Shown: positions 23,746 through 32,700 of the stretch, in pieces | Layout of the letters: the number at the start of each line of letters is the position of its first letter | Position numbering within the stretch: the stretch's first letter is position 1 | Source: Candidatus Fermentithermobacillaceae bacterium | Lineage (GTDB): Bacteria > Bacillota > Sulfobacillia > Fermentithermobacillales > Fermentithermobacillaceae | Reading direction: 5' to 3' | Assembly (NCBI GenBank): GCA_012842685.1 | Contig: DUSI01000039.1 | Span: 1 to 36,710, forward strand | DNA length: 36,710 nucleotides | Program-made: the position numbers and the translations under genes | The notes under the pieces: generated by a model | What the model was told of the DNA's origin: nothing | The model's database searches: none | The model's input: the letters and a program-made list of their open reading frames with translations, nothing else

Positions 23746-25536
23746 TTGTTTAAGGATCTGAACCAGACCTGGGACCTGGATGTTTTCTTTCCCGGAGGAA
23801 GCCGGTCCGAGGCTTTTGCCCAGTATCTTGACCGTCTCGAGGCGGATGTCAAAGAGTTCGTAGATGAGGTCGAAAAGGTTCCGGCGGACAGTAGCGAGTG
23901 GGTAAGACGCATCGAAAGAGCCCAAGAGCTCACGAAGAGGCTCCGCCAGGCTTCGGCGTTCATCTCGTGCCTCGATGCCCAGGACGTCCACGACAGGTTG
24001 AGTAGGGTCCTGGGCGGCCGTGTGAGGCAGATCCATGCGTCTTTTTCGTCGGCTATGACCGTCATGGACCGTCAGATGATGGATGTCCCCGACGACCGGT
24101 GGGAGGCGCTGGTTTCTTCTGAGGAGCTCAAGCCAGTGGCTTTCAACCTCAATGAGAGGCGGACGAGAGCCAAGAACCGGCTGCCCGTGGAGCAGGAGAT
24201 CCTGGTCAATGAGCTGTCCGTGGACGGGTATCAAGGGTGGTCGGACCTTTACGACTTGGTGACCGGGCGCATGACCCTGACCATCGTCGAAGATGGGAAG
24301 GAAGTCAAGCTTTCTCCCGGCCAGGCCTCAAACCGCATGTCTCATCCGGATCCCGCGTTCAGGCGCCACGTCATGGAGAGGTGGGAAGAGGCGTGGGCTA
24401 AGGAAGCCGACCTCTGCGCCCTGGCCTTGAACCGCCTGGCGGGTTACCGCCTGGCTCTATACCGCCGTCGCGGGTGGGATTCGGTCTTGAGAGAGCCACT
24501 CGAGATGAACCGGATGTCCCAGGCCACTTTGGACGTGATGTGGGACACCATCAACAAGAACAAGGACCGCCTGGTCGAGTACATGAAGCGCAAGAAGGAG
24601 TTCCTCGGGCTCAAAGAACTGGGTTGGCAGGACCTTGGCGCTCCCGTCGGAAAGGCCCAGAGCAAGATGACCTACCAAGAAGCCGCCGAGTTTATCGTGG
24701 AACAGTTCGGTACGGTGAGCGAGAAGATGGCGCGCCTCGCCGAGAAGGCCTTTAGAGAGAGGTGGATCGAGGCCGAGGACAGACCCGGAAAACGCATGGG
24801 CGGGTTCTGCACGAGCTTCCCCGAGTCCAAACAGTCGAGGATTTTCGTGACCTTCTCGGGTACCCTCGGGAATGTCGCCACGGTTGCCCACGAGCTCGGG
24901 CATGCGTTCCACCAGTCGGTCATGAACGACCTGCCGCCCATGGCCCAGCAGTACGCGATGAACGTCGCGGAGACCGCGTCCACCTTCTCCGAGATGGTGG
25001 TCGCCGATGCCGCGGTGAGGGCAGCGAAGGACAGGGACGAAAAGCTCTTGCTCGTCGACGACAAACTCCAGCGGGCGACCTCTCTCCTCATGAACATCCA
25101 GGCCAGGTTCCTCTTTGAAGTCAGGTTCTACGAGGAAAGGCGAAAGGGCATGGTCAGCGTCCCCCGCCTTAACGAGCTCATGGTCGAGGCACAGAAGGAA
25201 GCCTTCGCCGGGGCGCTGGATCTCTACCACCCGCATTTCTGGGCATCTAAGCTCCACTTCTACAACACTCGCGTGCCCTTCTACAACTTCCCGTACACGT
25301 TCGGTTTCTTGTTCAGCGCCGGAGTCTACTCGTGGGCGAAGGAAGCCGGAAAGGGGTTCGAGGAGCGCTACATCGGCCTGTTGAGGGATACAGGTCGTAT
25401 GCAGGTGGAAGACCTTGCGAAGAAGCACATTGGCTGCGACCTTACGAAGCCTGACTTCTGGCAGAGCGCCATCGACCTGGTCCTTTCTGACTTGCCGGAG
25501 TACCTGGAGCTCACGGCTGCCGGGAGCGAGGGCTAA
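23746..25536 (+). CDS. pepF: oligoendopeptidase F (M3 family zinc metallopeptidase)
   Basis: A 596-residue cytosolic peptidase that cuts short peptides. The zinc-binding HELGH motif is at residues 382-386, with Glu409 in NVAETAS as the likely third zinc ligand, and the C-terminal YFxNxRVPFYNFPYTFG-type substrate-binding tyrosine block is present as FYNTRVPFYNFPYTFG. The N-terminal helical domain (about 1-200) belongs to the M3B clade. Start TTG at 23746 has GGGAGG 7 bases upstream. It lies 108 bases after the preceding terminator and is a single-gene unit before the tRNA cluster. Length is normal for PepF. Confidence 0.94.
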   Translation: MFKDLNQTWDLDVFFPGGSRSEAFAQYLDRLEADVKEFVDEVEKVPADSSEWVRRIERAQELTKRLRQASAFISCLDAQDVHDRLSRVLGGRVRQIHASFSSAMTVMDRQMMDVPDDRWEALVSSEELKPVAFNLNERRTRAKNRLPVEQEILVNELSVDGYQGWSDLYDLVTGRMTLTIVEDGKEVKLSPGQASNRMSHPDPAFRRHVMERWEEAWAKEADLCALALNRLAGYRLALYRRRGWDSVLREPLEMNRMSQATLDVMWDTINKNKDRLVEYMKRKKEFLGLKELGWQDLGAPVGKAQSKMTYQEAAEFIVEQFGTVSEKMARLAEKAFRERWIEAEDRPGKRMGGFCTSFPESKQSRIFVTFSGTLGNVATVAHELGHAFHQSVMNDLPPMAQQYAMNVAETASTFSEMVVADAAVRAAKDRDEKLLLVDDKLQRATSLLMNIQARFLFEVRFYEERRKGMVSVPRLNELMVEAQKEAFAGALDLYHPHFWASKLHFYNTRVPFYNFPYTFGFLFSAGVYSWAKEAGKGFEERYIGLLRDTGRMQVEDLAKKHIGCDLTKPDFWQSAIDLVLSDLPEYLELTAAGSEG

Positions 25537-25548
25537 GGCAGGTCAAAA

Positions 25549-25621
25549 GCCGCGTCCTTGTCTTGCGTTCAGTGCCGCAAGCAGGTATAATGAACGATGC
25601 GGCACTGAACGCCGCGTCCTT
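25549..25621 (+). promoter_or_regulatory. promoter embedded in a 15-bp inverted repeat, upstream of the tRNA cluster
   Basis: TTGCGT (25563-25568), a 17-base spacer and TATAAT (25586-25591). The promoter sits inside a perfect 15-bp inverted repeat: left arm 25565-25579, right arm 25598-25612, with the -10 box in the 18-base loop. The 11-base sequence GCCGCGTCCTT occurs directly repeated at 25549-25559 and 25611-25621, bracketing the structure. It could be an operator, a hairpin ending pepF transcription, or the remnant of a small mobile repeat. Confidence 0.65.
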
Positions 25622-25659
25622 CGAGCAGATTCTCCGGATGTCCTTCCGGCAAGAACGAC

Positions 25660-25688
25660 TTGCATCGAAGGGCCATTGATAGTAAGAT
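25660..25688 (+). promoter_or_regulatory. proximal promoter of the tRNA-Tyr cluster
   Basis: TTGCAT (25660-25665), a 17-base spacer and TAAGAT (25683-25688), 16 bases before the mature tRNA-Tyr. The spacing to the tRNA is typical. Confidence 0.6.
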
Positions 25689-25704
25689 AGATATCGCGTT
25701 TTGG

Positions 25705-25790
25705 GGAGAGGTACCCAAGTGGCCAAAGGGGGCAGACTGTAAATCTGTTGGCAAACGCCTTCGCTGGTTCGAATCCAGCCCTCTCCACCA
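25705..25790 (+). tRNA. tRNA-Tyr (anticodon GTA)
   Basis: Acceptor GGAGAGG/CCTCTCC, anticodon loop CTGTAAA (anticodon GTA), the long variable arm expected of bacterial tRNA-Tyr, T-arm GCTGG/CCAGC and an encoded CCA end. Confidence 0.95.
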
Positions 25791-25822
25791 TCCAACACTT
25801 GAAAACTCATATACTGTAACGT

Positions 25823-25899
25823 CGCGGGGTGGAGCAGCCAGGAAGCTCGTCGGGCTCATAACCCGGAGGTCGCAGGTTCGAATCCTGCCCCCGCAACCA
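25823..25899 (+). tRNA. initiator tRNA-fMet (anticodon CAT)
   Basis: Anticodon CAT in the loop CTCATAA, unpaired C1-A72 at the end of the acceptor stem and three G-C pairs next to the anticodon loop, the two hallmarks of bacterial initiator tRNA. CCA is encoded. Confidence 0.95.
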
Positions 25900-25914
25900 A
25901 AGTCATCAAATGGT

Positions 25915-25978
<64 letters not shown>

Positions 25979-25990
<12 letters not shown>

Positions 25991-26043
25991 TTTTTTGTGG
26001 ATATAATGCTGAATTGACACTGCACATGTCAGCGTGTTAGACT
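25979..26043 (+). promoter_or_regulatory. two candidate promoters for rpmG-tRNA-Trp-secE-nusG
   Basis: The downstream one has a perfect -35 TTGACA (26014-26019), an 18-base spacer and TAGACT (26038-26043). The upstream one has TTGCGA (25979-25984), located inside the 3' end of tRNA-Thr, a 17-base spacer and a perfect TATAAT (26002-26007). Either or both could drive rpmG. Confidence 0.65.
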
Positions 26044-26081
26044 CGGTTGCAGTGGTTTTTCCGGGATGGGAGGTTAGGAAC

Positions 26082-26243
26082 GTGGCCAAGGGACAGGTGG
26101 AAGTGGTGACACTGGCTTGCCAGGAGTGCAAGCAGCGGAATTACACGACGAAGAAGAACAGAAAGTCCCATTCCGGCCGTCTTGAGTTCAGGAAGTACTG
26201 CAGGTTCTGCCGGACTCACACGGTGCACAGGGAAACCAGATAG
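26082..26243 (+). CDS. rpmG: 50S ribosomal protein L33
   Basis: A 53-residue L33 of the zinc-binding type: CxxC in [11 protein letters not shown] and a second CxxC in [13 protein letters not shown]. Cys-containing L33 paralogues are replaced by Cys-free forms under zinc limitation in Bacillus. GTG at 26082 with GGGAGG 8 bases upstream is chosen; the frame is open from 26034, but that start would run through the promoter region. It precedes tRNA-Trp, secE and nusG, the standard Bacillota order. Confidence 0.95.
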   Translation: MAKGQVEVVTLACQECKQRNYTTKKNRKSHSGRLEFRKYCRFCRTHTVHRETR

Positions 26244-26250
26244 TCAGCGC

Positions 26251-26327
26251 AGGCCCGTAGCTCCAATAGGTAGAGCGGCGGACTCCAAATCCGATGGTTG
26301 GGGGTTCGAGTCCCTCCGGGCCTGCCA
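26251..26327 (+). tRNA. tRNA-Trp (anticodon CCA)
   Basis: Acceptor AGGCCCG/CGGGCCT, anticodon loop CTCCAAA (anticodon CCA), discriminator G and encoded CCA. It lies 7 bases after rpmG and 29 before secE, so it must be processed from a mixed mRNA/tRNA transcript. Confidence 0.95.
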
Positions 26328-26356
26328 ATACCAAACCGGCAATTGGGTGGAAAGAC

Positions 26357-26563
26357 ATGAACAAACTCACACGCTTCTTTGGGTCCATAGCCACCTTCCT
26401 GCGGGAAACCCGCGCCGAACTCAGAAAGGTCGTTTGGCCGAGCTGGGCGCAGGTCAGGGTTTTGACCGCAGTTGTTTTGTTTGTCTTGATTGGACTCGGC
26501 GCCATCCTCTGGAGCACAGATGCTTTGGTCGCTTTCGCCCTCAGCACCGTGCTCGGCAGGTAG
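26357..26563 (+). CDS. secE: preprotein translocase subunit SecE
   Basis: A 68-residue single-span SecE. The amphipathic cytoplasmic helix contains the conserved AELRKVVWPS motif, followed by one transmembrane helix (about residues 35-57). It clamps SecY in the Sec translocon. ATG at 26357 is chosen (GGTGGAAAG upstream); the longer frame from 26294 would run through tRNA-Trp. nusG follows after 20 bases. Confidence 0.95.
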   Translation: MNKLTRFFGSIATFLRETRAELRKVVWPSWAQVRVLTAVVLFVLIGLGAILWSTDALVAFALSTVLGR

Positions 26564-26583
26564 GAGAGAGGTATTTTTAGTTT

Positions 26584-27138
26584 ATGAGCGGTAAGAGCGA
26601 CTCGGCACCCGGGAAGCCACAGTGGTTTGTGGTCCACACGTACTCGGGGTACGAAAACAAGGTCAAGGCCAACCTCGAGAAGCGCGTGGACAACATGAAT
26701 GTGAAGGACAAGATATTCCAGGTGGTTGTCCCCGAGGAAGAGGAAGTCGAGTATAAGGAAGGCAAGAAGAGGATCGTCAAGCGTAAGGTGTTCCCCGGCT
26801 ATGTCGTGGTGAACATGATTATGAGTGACGATTCCTGGTATGTTGTGAGAAACACTCCCGGAGTTACCGGATTTGTGGGACCGGGCTCGAAGCCCATCCC
26901 TTTGGAGGAGCACGAGATCGAAAACATCCTCAAGAGGGCCAGCGGCGAGGGCGCCCCGAGAATCCGCGTTCACTTTACGCCTGGGCAGACTCTCAGGGTG
27001 AAGTCGGGTCCTTTCCAGGGGATGATGGGTCTTGTCCAGGACGTAATGGTGGACAGAGGCAAGCTCCGCATGCTACTCTCGATATTCGGTCGCGAAACTC
27101 CGGTCGAGTTCGATTTCAACCAGGTAGAGGAAGTGTGA
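26584..27138 (+). CDS. nusG: transcription termination/antitermination protein NusG
   Basis: A 184-residue NusG. The N-terminal NGN domain ([19 protein letters not shown] to about residue 120) binds the clamp of RNA polymerase; the C-terminal KOW domain ([17 protein letters not shown]) binds partners such as S10 or Rho. Start ATG 26584; the purine-rich site GAGAGAGG is about 12 bases away, a rather long spacing. It is followed by rplK after 4 bases. Confidence 0.96.
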   Translation: MSGKSDSAPGKPQWFVVHTYSGYENKVKANLEKRVDNMNVKDKIFQVVVPEEEEVEYKEGKKRIVKRKVFPGYVVVNMIMSDDSWYVVRNTPGVTGFVGPGSKPIPLEEHEIENILKRASGEGAPRIRVHFTPGQTLRVKSGPFQGMMGLVQDVMVDRGKLRMLLSIFGRETPVEFDFNQVEEV

Positions 27139-27142
27139 GCCC

Positions 27143-27568
27143 ATGGCGAAGAAAGTTAAGGCCGTCGTCAAGATCCAGCTGCCGGCAGGAAAGGCCACTC
27201 AGGGACCGCCGGTTGGCCCGGCGCTTGCTCCTCACGGCATAAACACCCAGCTGTTCGTCAAGCAGTTTAACGACAGGACAGCCAAGGATGCCGGCAATAT
27301 CCTTCCCGTCCAAGTCACCATTTTCGAGGACAGGTCCTTCACTTTTGTCGTGAAAACCCCCTATGCTTCGGCGCTACTGAAGAAGGCAGCCGGCATTGAG
27401 ACCGCTTCCGGCGAGCCGAACAGGAATAAGGTCGGCAAAGTAACCAAGGACCAGGTCCGTGAGATCGCCGAGATCAAGATGAGGGACCTAAACGCCTCCA
27501 GCATCGAGGCTGCTATGAAGATTATCGAAGGGACCGCCCGTTCGATGGGCATCGAAGTAGTCTCTTAA
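27143..27568 (+). CDS. rplK: 50S ribosomal protein L11
   Basis: A 141-residue L11. The N-terminal domain contains the proline-rich [14 protein letters not shown] that contacts thiostrepton and the GTPase centre. The C-terminal domain binds the 23S rRNA around position 1067 and ends with [14 protein letters not shown] 27143, normal length. Confidence 0.97.
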   Translation: MAKKVKAVVKIQLPAGKATQGPPVGPALAPHGINTQLFVKQFNDRTAKDAGNILPVQVTIFEDRSFTFVVKTPYASALLKKAAGIETASGEPNRNKVGKVTKDQVREIAEIKMRDLNASSIEAAMKIIEGTARSMGIEVVS

Positions 27569-27634
27569 CGATAAGTGTCGGTTAGGACCGTGGGAGGACT
27601 TAAGTCCGCAAGTACCACAGGGAGGCAATGAGAA

Positions 27635-28336
27635 GTGAAGAGAGGCAAGAAGTATTTAGAAGCCGTAAAACATGTTGAACCGGGCAAGATCTACGATCCC
27701 CGCGAAGCCTTTGAACTCATCGGAAAAATAGCCTACGCCAAGTTTGACGAGACCGTCGAAGCCGCCGTGAAGCTCGGCGTCGACCCCAGGCATGCCGACC
27801 AGATGGTAAGAGGAGCGGTCGTGTTGCCTCACGGTACCGGCCAGGTTGCCAGGGTGCTCGTCTTCGCCCGCGGCGACAAGGCCAAAGAGGCGAGAGACGC
27901 CGGCGCAGATTACGTGGGAGCCGAAGACCTGGTCGAGAAGATCCAGGGCGGCTGGCTCGAATTTGACCGCGCTGTGGCGACCCCCGATATGATGGGGCTC
28001 GTAGGCCGCCTCGGGCGCATACTTGGTCCCCGCGGCCTGATGCCGAATCCCCGTACCGGGACGGTGACCAACGATATCGCGGCGGCAGTGAGGGAGATTA
28101 AGCAGGGTAAAGTGGAGTTCCGCACTGAAAGGACCGGTATCATCCACGCGAGGATAGGTAAGGTTTCTTTCGGGCCGGATAAACTCACGGAGAACTTCGC
28201 GGCGCTGATAGACGCCCTCTTGAAGGCGAGGCCCGCGGCCGCGAAGGGGCAGTACCTGAGGAGCGCGTATGTGTCTAGCAGCATGGGACCCGGCATTCCG
28301 GTGAACCCGCTCAGGGCCGTCCGCCCCGACGCGTAA
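27635..28336 (+). CDS. rplA: 50S ribosomal protein L1
   Basis: A 233-residue L1 with the conserved blocks [23 protein letters not shown] and [14 protein letters not shown]. It forms the mobile L1 stalk and in many bacteria represses its own mRNA. GTG 27635 with GGGAGG 9 bases upstream; the ATG at 27628 is out of frame. Confidence 0.97.
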   Translation: MKRGKKYLEAVKHVEPGKIYDPREAFELIGKIAYAKFDETVEAAVKLGVDPRHADQMVRGAVVLPHGTGQVARVLVFARGDKAKEARDAGADYVGAEDLVEKIQGGWLEFDRAVATPDMMGLVGRLGRILGPRGLMPNPRTGTVTNDIAAAVREIKQGKVEFRTERTGIIHARIGKVSFGPDKLTENFAALIDALLKARPAAAKGQYLRSAYVSSSMGPGIPVNPLRAVRPDA

Positions 28337-28365
28337 GAGAAGCCAATAGAGACGAAAACCGAATA

Positions 28366-28510
28366 CGGGATAGCCGTAGACAGCAGGTGTCGTGAGACGT
28401 AAAGGCGCCGGAATACGGTGCCGCCCGCCGAGGCATGGATCCTGGTGACGAACTTGGAGTTATGCTTGTCATCTCGAGGACCTACGCTTCTGCGGGGTCC
28501 TCTCAAGTTT
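28366..28510 (+). ncRNA. L10 leader (autoregulatory 5' leader of rplJL)
   Basis: The sequence GCCGTAGACAGCAGGTGTCG (28373-28392), followed later by CCGCCGAGGCA, matches the core of the L10 leader, where L10(L12)4 binds its own mRNA. A hairpin GAGGACC...GGTCCTC (28476-28482 with 28496-28502) follows, in the place of the terminator-like stem of Bacillus leaders, although the T tract is weak. Together this points to autogenous control of rplJ-rplL. The exact ends are approximate. Confidence 0.78.
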
Positions 28511-28554
28511 ATATGGACCGTGACGGAGGTCTGGTGCGCAAAGGGGGGAAGAAG

Positions 28555-29091
28555 TTGGAGAAGAAGCAAAGGCTGGAGAAGCAGAAGGTCCAGGATAGCC
28601 TGAAGGACGCTTTCTCCAAGGCGAAAAGCGTGGTGTTTGTGGACTTTCGCGGCGTGACCGTGGCCGACGACACGAAGCTCAGGCGCGCTTGTCGCGACGC
28701 CAAGGTCCTTTACAAGGTAGCCAAGAACACCTTGATCCGCAGGGCCATCGATTCGCTGGGATGGAAGGATCCCGGTGCGATGCTGGAAGGTCCCACCGCC
28801 CTTGCCTTGAGCGAGCTTGACCCGACTACCGCGCCCAAGACGGTAGCCGGAGTCATGAAAGACGTGCCCGCCCTGAAGATCAAGGGCGGTCTCATGGAGG
28901 GGGAGGTCCTCAGCGCCGACAGGGTGATGTTCCTGGCGACCCTGCCGACCCGGGAAGAACTCCTGGCCAAGACCGCAGGCGCCCTGCAGAGTCCTCTCAC
29001 CGGCTTTGCCGTGGTTCTCAACGAGACTCTCGCGGGCTTCGTAAGGGCGGTCGAAGCCCTGCGCCAGAAGAGGCAAGAGGCTGCAAGCTGA
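28555..29091 (+). CDS. rplJ: 50S ribosomal protein L10
   Basis: A 178-residue L10 that anchors the L7/L12 stalk. The N-terminal rRNA/L11-binding domain has [15 protein letters not shown] and [11 protein letters not shown]; the C-terminal helix ([14 protein letters not shown]) carries the L12 dimers. TTG at 28555 with AAAGGGGGG 6 bases upstream gives the usual N-terminus. GTG at 28534, with GGAGGT before it, is an alternative adding seven residues. The frame is open upstream to 28435, but this lies in the leader RNA. Confidence 0.94.
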   Translation: MEKKQRLEKQKVQDSLKDAFSKAKSVVFVDFRGVTVADDTKLRRACRDAKVLYKVAKNTLIRRAIDSLGWKDPGAMLEGPTALALSELDPTTAPKTVAGVMKDVPALKIKGGLMEGEVLSADRVMFLATLPTREELLAKTAGALQSPLTGFAVVLNETLAGFVRAVEALRQKRQEAAS

Positions 29092-29151
29092 GCTGGTGCG
29101 CATATTTCTCGCCGCCTAAGAAAATTTCAAAGAAGGACGGGTGTTTGAAGA

Positions 29152-29538
29152 ATGTCCAAGGTTGAACAGGTACTCGAGATCGTAAAGGGTATGACCGTGC
29201 TCGAGCTCGCCGAGCTGGTCAAGAAGTTCGAGGAAGAGTTCGGAGTTTCTGCCGCCGCGACCGTGGTCGCCGCTCCTGCAGGCGCCGCTCCTGCTGCTCA
29301 GGAAGCCCAGGCTCCCGAAGAGGAGAAGACCGAATTTGACGTCATCCTCGTCGATGCCGGAGCCAACAGGGTTGCGGTAATCAAGACAGTCCGCGAGCTG
29401 ACCGGTCTCGGACTCAAGGAAGCCAAGGAACTTGTCGAAGGCGCTCCGAAGCCTGTCAAGGAGAAGGTCACCAAGGAAGAAGCCCAGAAGGCCAAGGAAG
29501 CCCTCGAGAAGTCTGGCGCCAAGGTCGAGGTCAAGTAA
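29152..29538 (+). CDS. rplL: 50S ribosomal protein L7/L12
   Basis: A 128-residue stalk protein: an N-terminal dimerisation domain, an Ala/Pro-rich hinge (about residues 38-58) and the C-terminal factor-binding domain with [23 protein letters not shown]. Four to six copies bind L10 and recruit translation factors. Downstream of rplJ by 60 bases and under the same L10 leader. Confidence 0.97.
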   Translation: MSKVEQVLEIVKGMTVLELAELVKKFEEEFGVSAAATVVAAPAGAAPAAQEAQAPEEEKTEFDVILVDAGANRVAVIKTVRELTGLGLKEAKELVEGAPKPVKEKVTKEEAQKAKEALEKSGAKVEVK

Positions 29539-29582
29539 GACCTGTAGCGCGGAGGAGCCTCGCAGAAAATCGAAGACCGAGC

Positions 29583-29706
29583 TATCACGCCTGTTGACGC
29601 ACCTCGACAGGCGTGATAATATTGGTATTTGTAGCAGATTTTCTTTGCCGGAAGGAATCAGTTTACGGAACTATGGGTAGAATAGGGAAGTGATGGTAAG
29701 TTCCGT
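29583..29706 (+). promoter_or_regulatory. rpoB promoter and structured leader
   Basis: TTGACG (29594-29599), a 17-base spacer and TAATAT (29617-29622). A perfect 12-bp inverted repeat, 29583-29594 with 29607-29618, spans the -35 box and ends at the -10 box. Further on, 29665-29672 and 29699-29706 form a perfect 8-bp inverted repeat in the transcribed leader of about 130 bases. Internal promoters between rplL and rpoB are known in bacteria; the stem could also act as an attenuator for read-through from rplL. Confidence 0.6.
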
Positions 29707-29761
29707 CCCTACAGAAGCAGCCGGCATAACTACTAACTCTTCCCCCTAAGGAGTGAACTTC

Positions 29762-32700
29762 ATGGCCTATCCTATCAAGGTAGGCAGGCGCGAACGGCTT
29801 TATTACGGACGCATCAAAGAAGTCTTGGAAATCCCCAATCTCGTGGCCGTTCAAAAGGAGTCGTACAGGTGGTTCCTCGAGGAGGGCCTCAGGGAAGTCT
29901 TCAGGGATATCTCTCCCATTAAAGACTTCACCGAGAACCTGGTCCTGGAGTTTATCGACTACAGCCTTGGAGAACCCAAGTATTCGGTCCGCGAGTGCAA
30001 GGAACGGGATGTTACGTATTCCGCGCCTCTGAAGGTCAAGGTAAGACTCATAAACCAACAGACGGGAGAAGTTAAGGAACAAGAAGTTTTCATGGGCGAT
30101 TTCCCGCTTATGACCGACGCGGGGACGTTCATCATCAACGGAGCCGAAAGGGTTATCGTCAGCCAGCTGGTGCGCTCGCCGGGGGCCTACTACTCCTACG
30201 AGACGGACCCGAGCGGCAAGAAGATTTTCTTCGCGACGCTCATACCCAACCGGGGCGCATGGCTGGAGATGGAGTCGGATTCCAATGACGTATGCTGGGT
30301 TAGGGTAGACAGGACCAGGAAGCTGCCCCTTACGGTGCTCCTCAGGGCAGTCGGGCTGGAGACCGACGCGGCCATCCTTGAGGCCATGGGCGACAGCATC
30401 CCGGTGCGGAACACCCTGGACAAAGACCCGACCAAGTCCAGAGATGAGGCACTGGTTGAGATATACAAGAGGCTGCGTCCCGGAGAGCCTCCTACTATAG
30501 AAAGCGCGAGAAACCTGTTTGAGTCGCTCTTCTTTGAGCCCAGACGTTACGACCTGGCTACCGTGGGACGGTACAGGCTGAATAAGAAGTTCATTCCGAG
30601 AAGGCGTATTGTGGGCACGACCGCGACGATGGACGTGCTTGACCCGGTTACCGGCCACCTCCTGGTGAAGGCCGGGACGTACATCGACAGAGATATTGCT
30701 GCCATGCTTACGGACAAGCGGGTCAATGCGATCGATGTCACCACGCCGGACGGTCAGGTAGTCCACGTTGTAGGAAACGGCCGCTTTGACCTATCCGTCG
30801 AAGTGCTCGCAAAGGAGAAGACGCTCTTCCGCGAAGACATAATCGCGGCAGTCAACTATTTCTTTGGGCTTTTCAAGGGCGTAGGCACCATAGACGACAT
30901 CGATCACCTCGGGAACAGGCGCGTTAGGTGCGTCGGGGAGCTCCTCCAGAACCAGTTCAGGGTTGGGCTCACGAGGATGGAGCGGGTCGTCCGCGAGCGC
31001 ATGACGATTCAAGACATCGACATCATAACCCCCCAAGCCCTCATAAACGTGAGGCCGGTTGTCGGCGCCATCAAAGAGTTCTTTGGCTCAAGCCAGCTTT
31101 CCCAGTTCATGGAGCAGACCAACCCCCTCACCGAGCTTACGGCCAAGAGAAGGCTGTCGGCGCTCGGGCCGGGAGGGCTCACCCGCGACAGGGCGGGGAT
31201 GGAAGTCCGCGACGTGCACCATTCCCATTACGGGCGCATGTGCCCGATCGAGACCCCTGAAGGTCCCAACATTGGCCTTACCGGTTCGCTCACGTGTTAC
31301 GCGAGGGTCAACAGGCTTGGATTTATCGAGACTCCGTACCGCGTAGTAGACAAAGAGCACAAGAGAGTTACGGACCAGGTGGTATACCTCACCGCCGACG
31401 AAGAAGACGAGTGCGTGATCGCCCAGGCCAACGCCGCGATCGGCGAGAACGGAGAGTTCTTGAGCGATAGGGTCCTCGCCCGCTACAGGGACGAAGTGTT
31501 GGAGGTTTCTCCTGAGCGCCTCGATTACATGGACGTCTCGCCGAAGCAGGTCTTCTCGGTGGCCACCTCGCTCATTCCGTTCCTTGAGCACGACGAAGGC
31601 GCTCGTGCGCTCATGGGTTCGAACATGCAGCGTCAGGCAGTGCCGCTCATTAGGACCGAGGCTCCTCTCGTCGGGACCGGCCTCGAATACAGGGCGGCCC
31701 TGGATTCAGGCGCCATCGTGGTGGCCAAGCGGTCCGGCCGGGTGAAGAGAGTTTCCTCGTCCGAGATAGTCATTGAGACCGAAAACGGCGAAGAAGACCG
31801 TTATACCCTTCCCAAGTTCGTAAGGTCCAACCACGGGACCTGCTTCAACTTCAAGCCCATCGTCACAAAGGGAGAAGAGGTTAAGGAAGGCGACGTCATA
31901 GCCGACGGACCTTCTGCGTCAGGCGGCGAGCTTGCCCTCGGGAGAAACGTGCTCGTGGCTTACATGCCCTGGCAGGGCTACAACTACGAAGACGCCATAC
32001 TCATTTCGCGTGAGCTGGTGGAGGACGATACTTACACTTCCATCCACATCGAGGAGTACGAGTGCGATGCCAGGGACACCAGGCTCGGGCCTGAAGAGAT
32101 CACCAAAGACATACCCAACGTTAGCGAAGACCAGCTGAAAGACCTGGATGAGCGCGGGATTATCAGAATAGGCGCCGAAGTCCGGGCAGGAGATATCCTG
32201 GTCGGGAAGGTCACTCCCAAGGGCGAAACCGAGCTCACCGCCGAAGAGAGGCTTCTCCGGGCCATCTTTGGAGAAAAAGCCAGGGAGGTCCGGGATAACT
32301 CCCTGAAGATGCCTCACGGTGAGAGCGGTATCGTGGTGGACGTTAAGTATTTCAGCAGGGAAGCCGGGGACGAACTGCCTCCGGGCGTAAACCAGCTGGT
32401 GCGCGTTTACGTGGCCCAGCGGCGGAAGATCTCCGAAGGTGACAAGATGGCTGGGCGCCACGGAAACAAGGGCGTAGTGGCGAAGATACTTCCCAAGGAA
32501 GATATGCCCTTCTTGCCCGACGGGACTCCGGTCCAGATAGTGCTCACGCCTTTGGGAGTGCCGTCGAGGCTCAACCTGGGTCAGATCCTTGAGTGCCACC
32601 TGGGCTGGGCTGCCCGGGCCCTGGGGCTCCACATTGCCACCCCGATATTCGACGGTGTTACCGAGAAAGAGATCCAGGAACTCCTGGAGAAAGCGGGTCT

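Noticed and set aside
25565-25612. 15-bp inverted repeat as a simple pepF terminator
   Set aside because: The stem is strong, but the loop is 18 bases and no T run follows on the plus strand. The enclosed promoter makes a regulatory reading at least as likely, so it was not called a terminator.
27910-29103. 397-codon minus-strand frame across rplA and rplJ
   Set aside because: It lies antisense to two ribosomal protein genes and the L10 leader; no ribosome binding site or recognisable domain.
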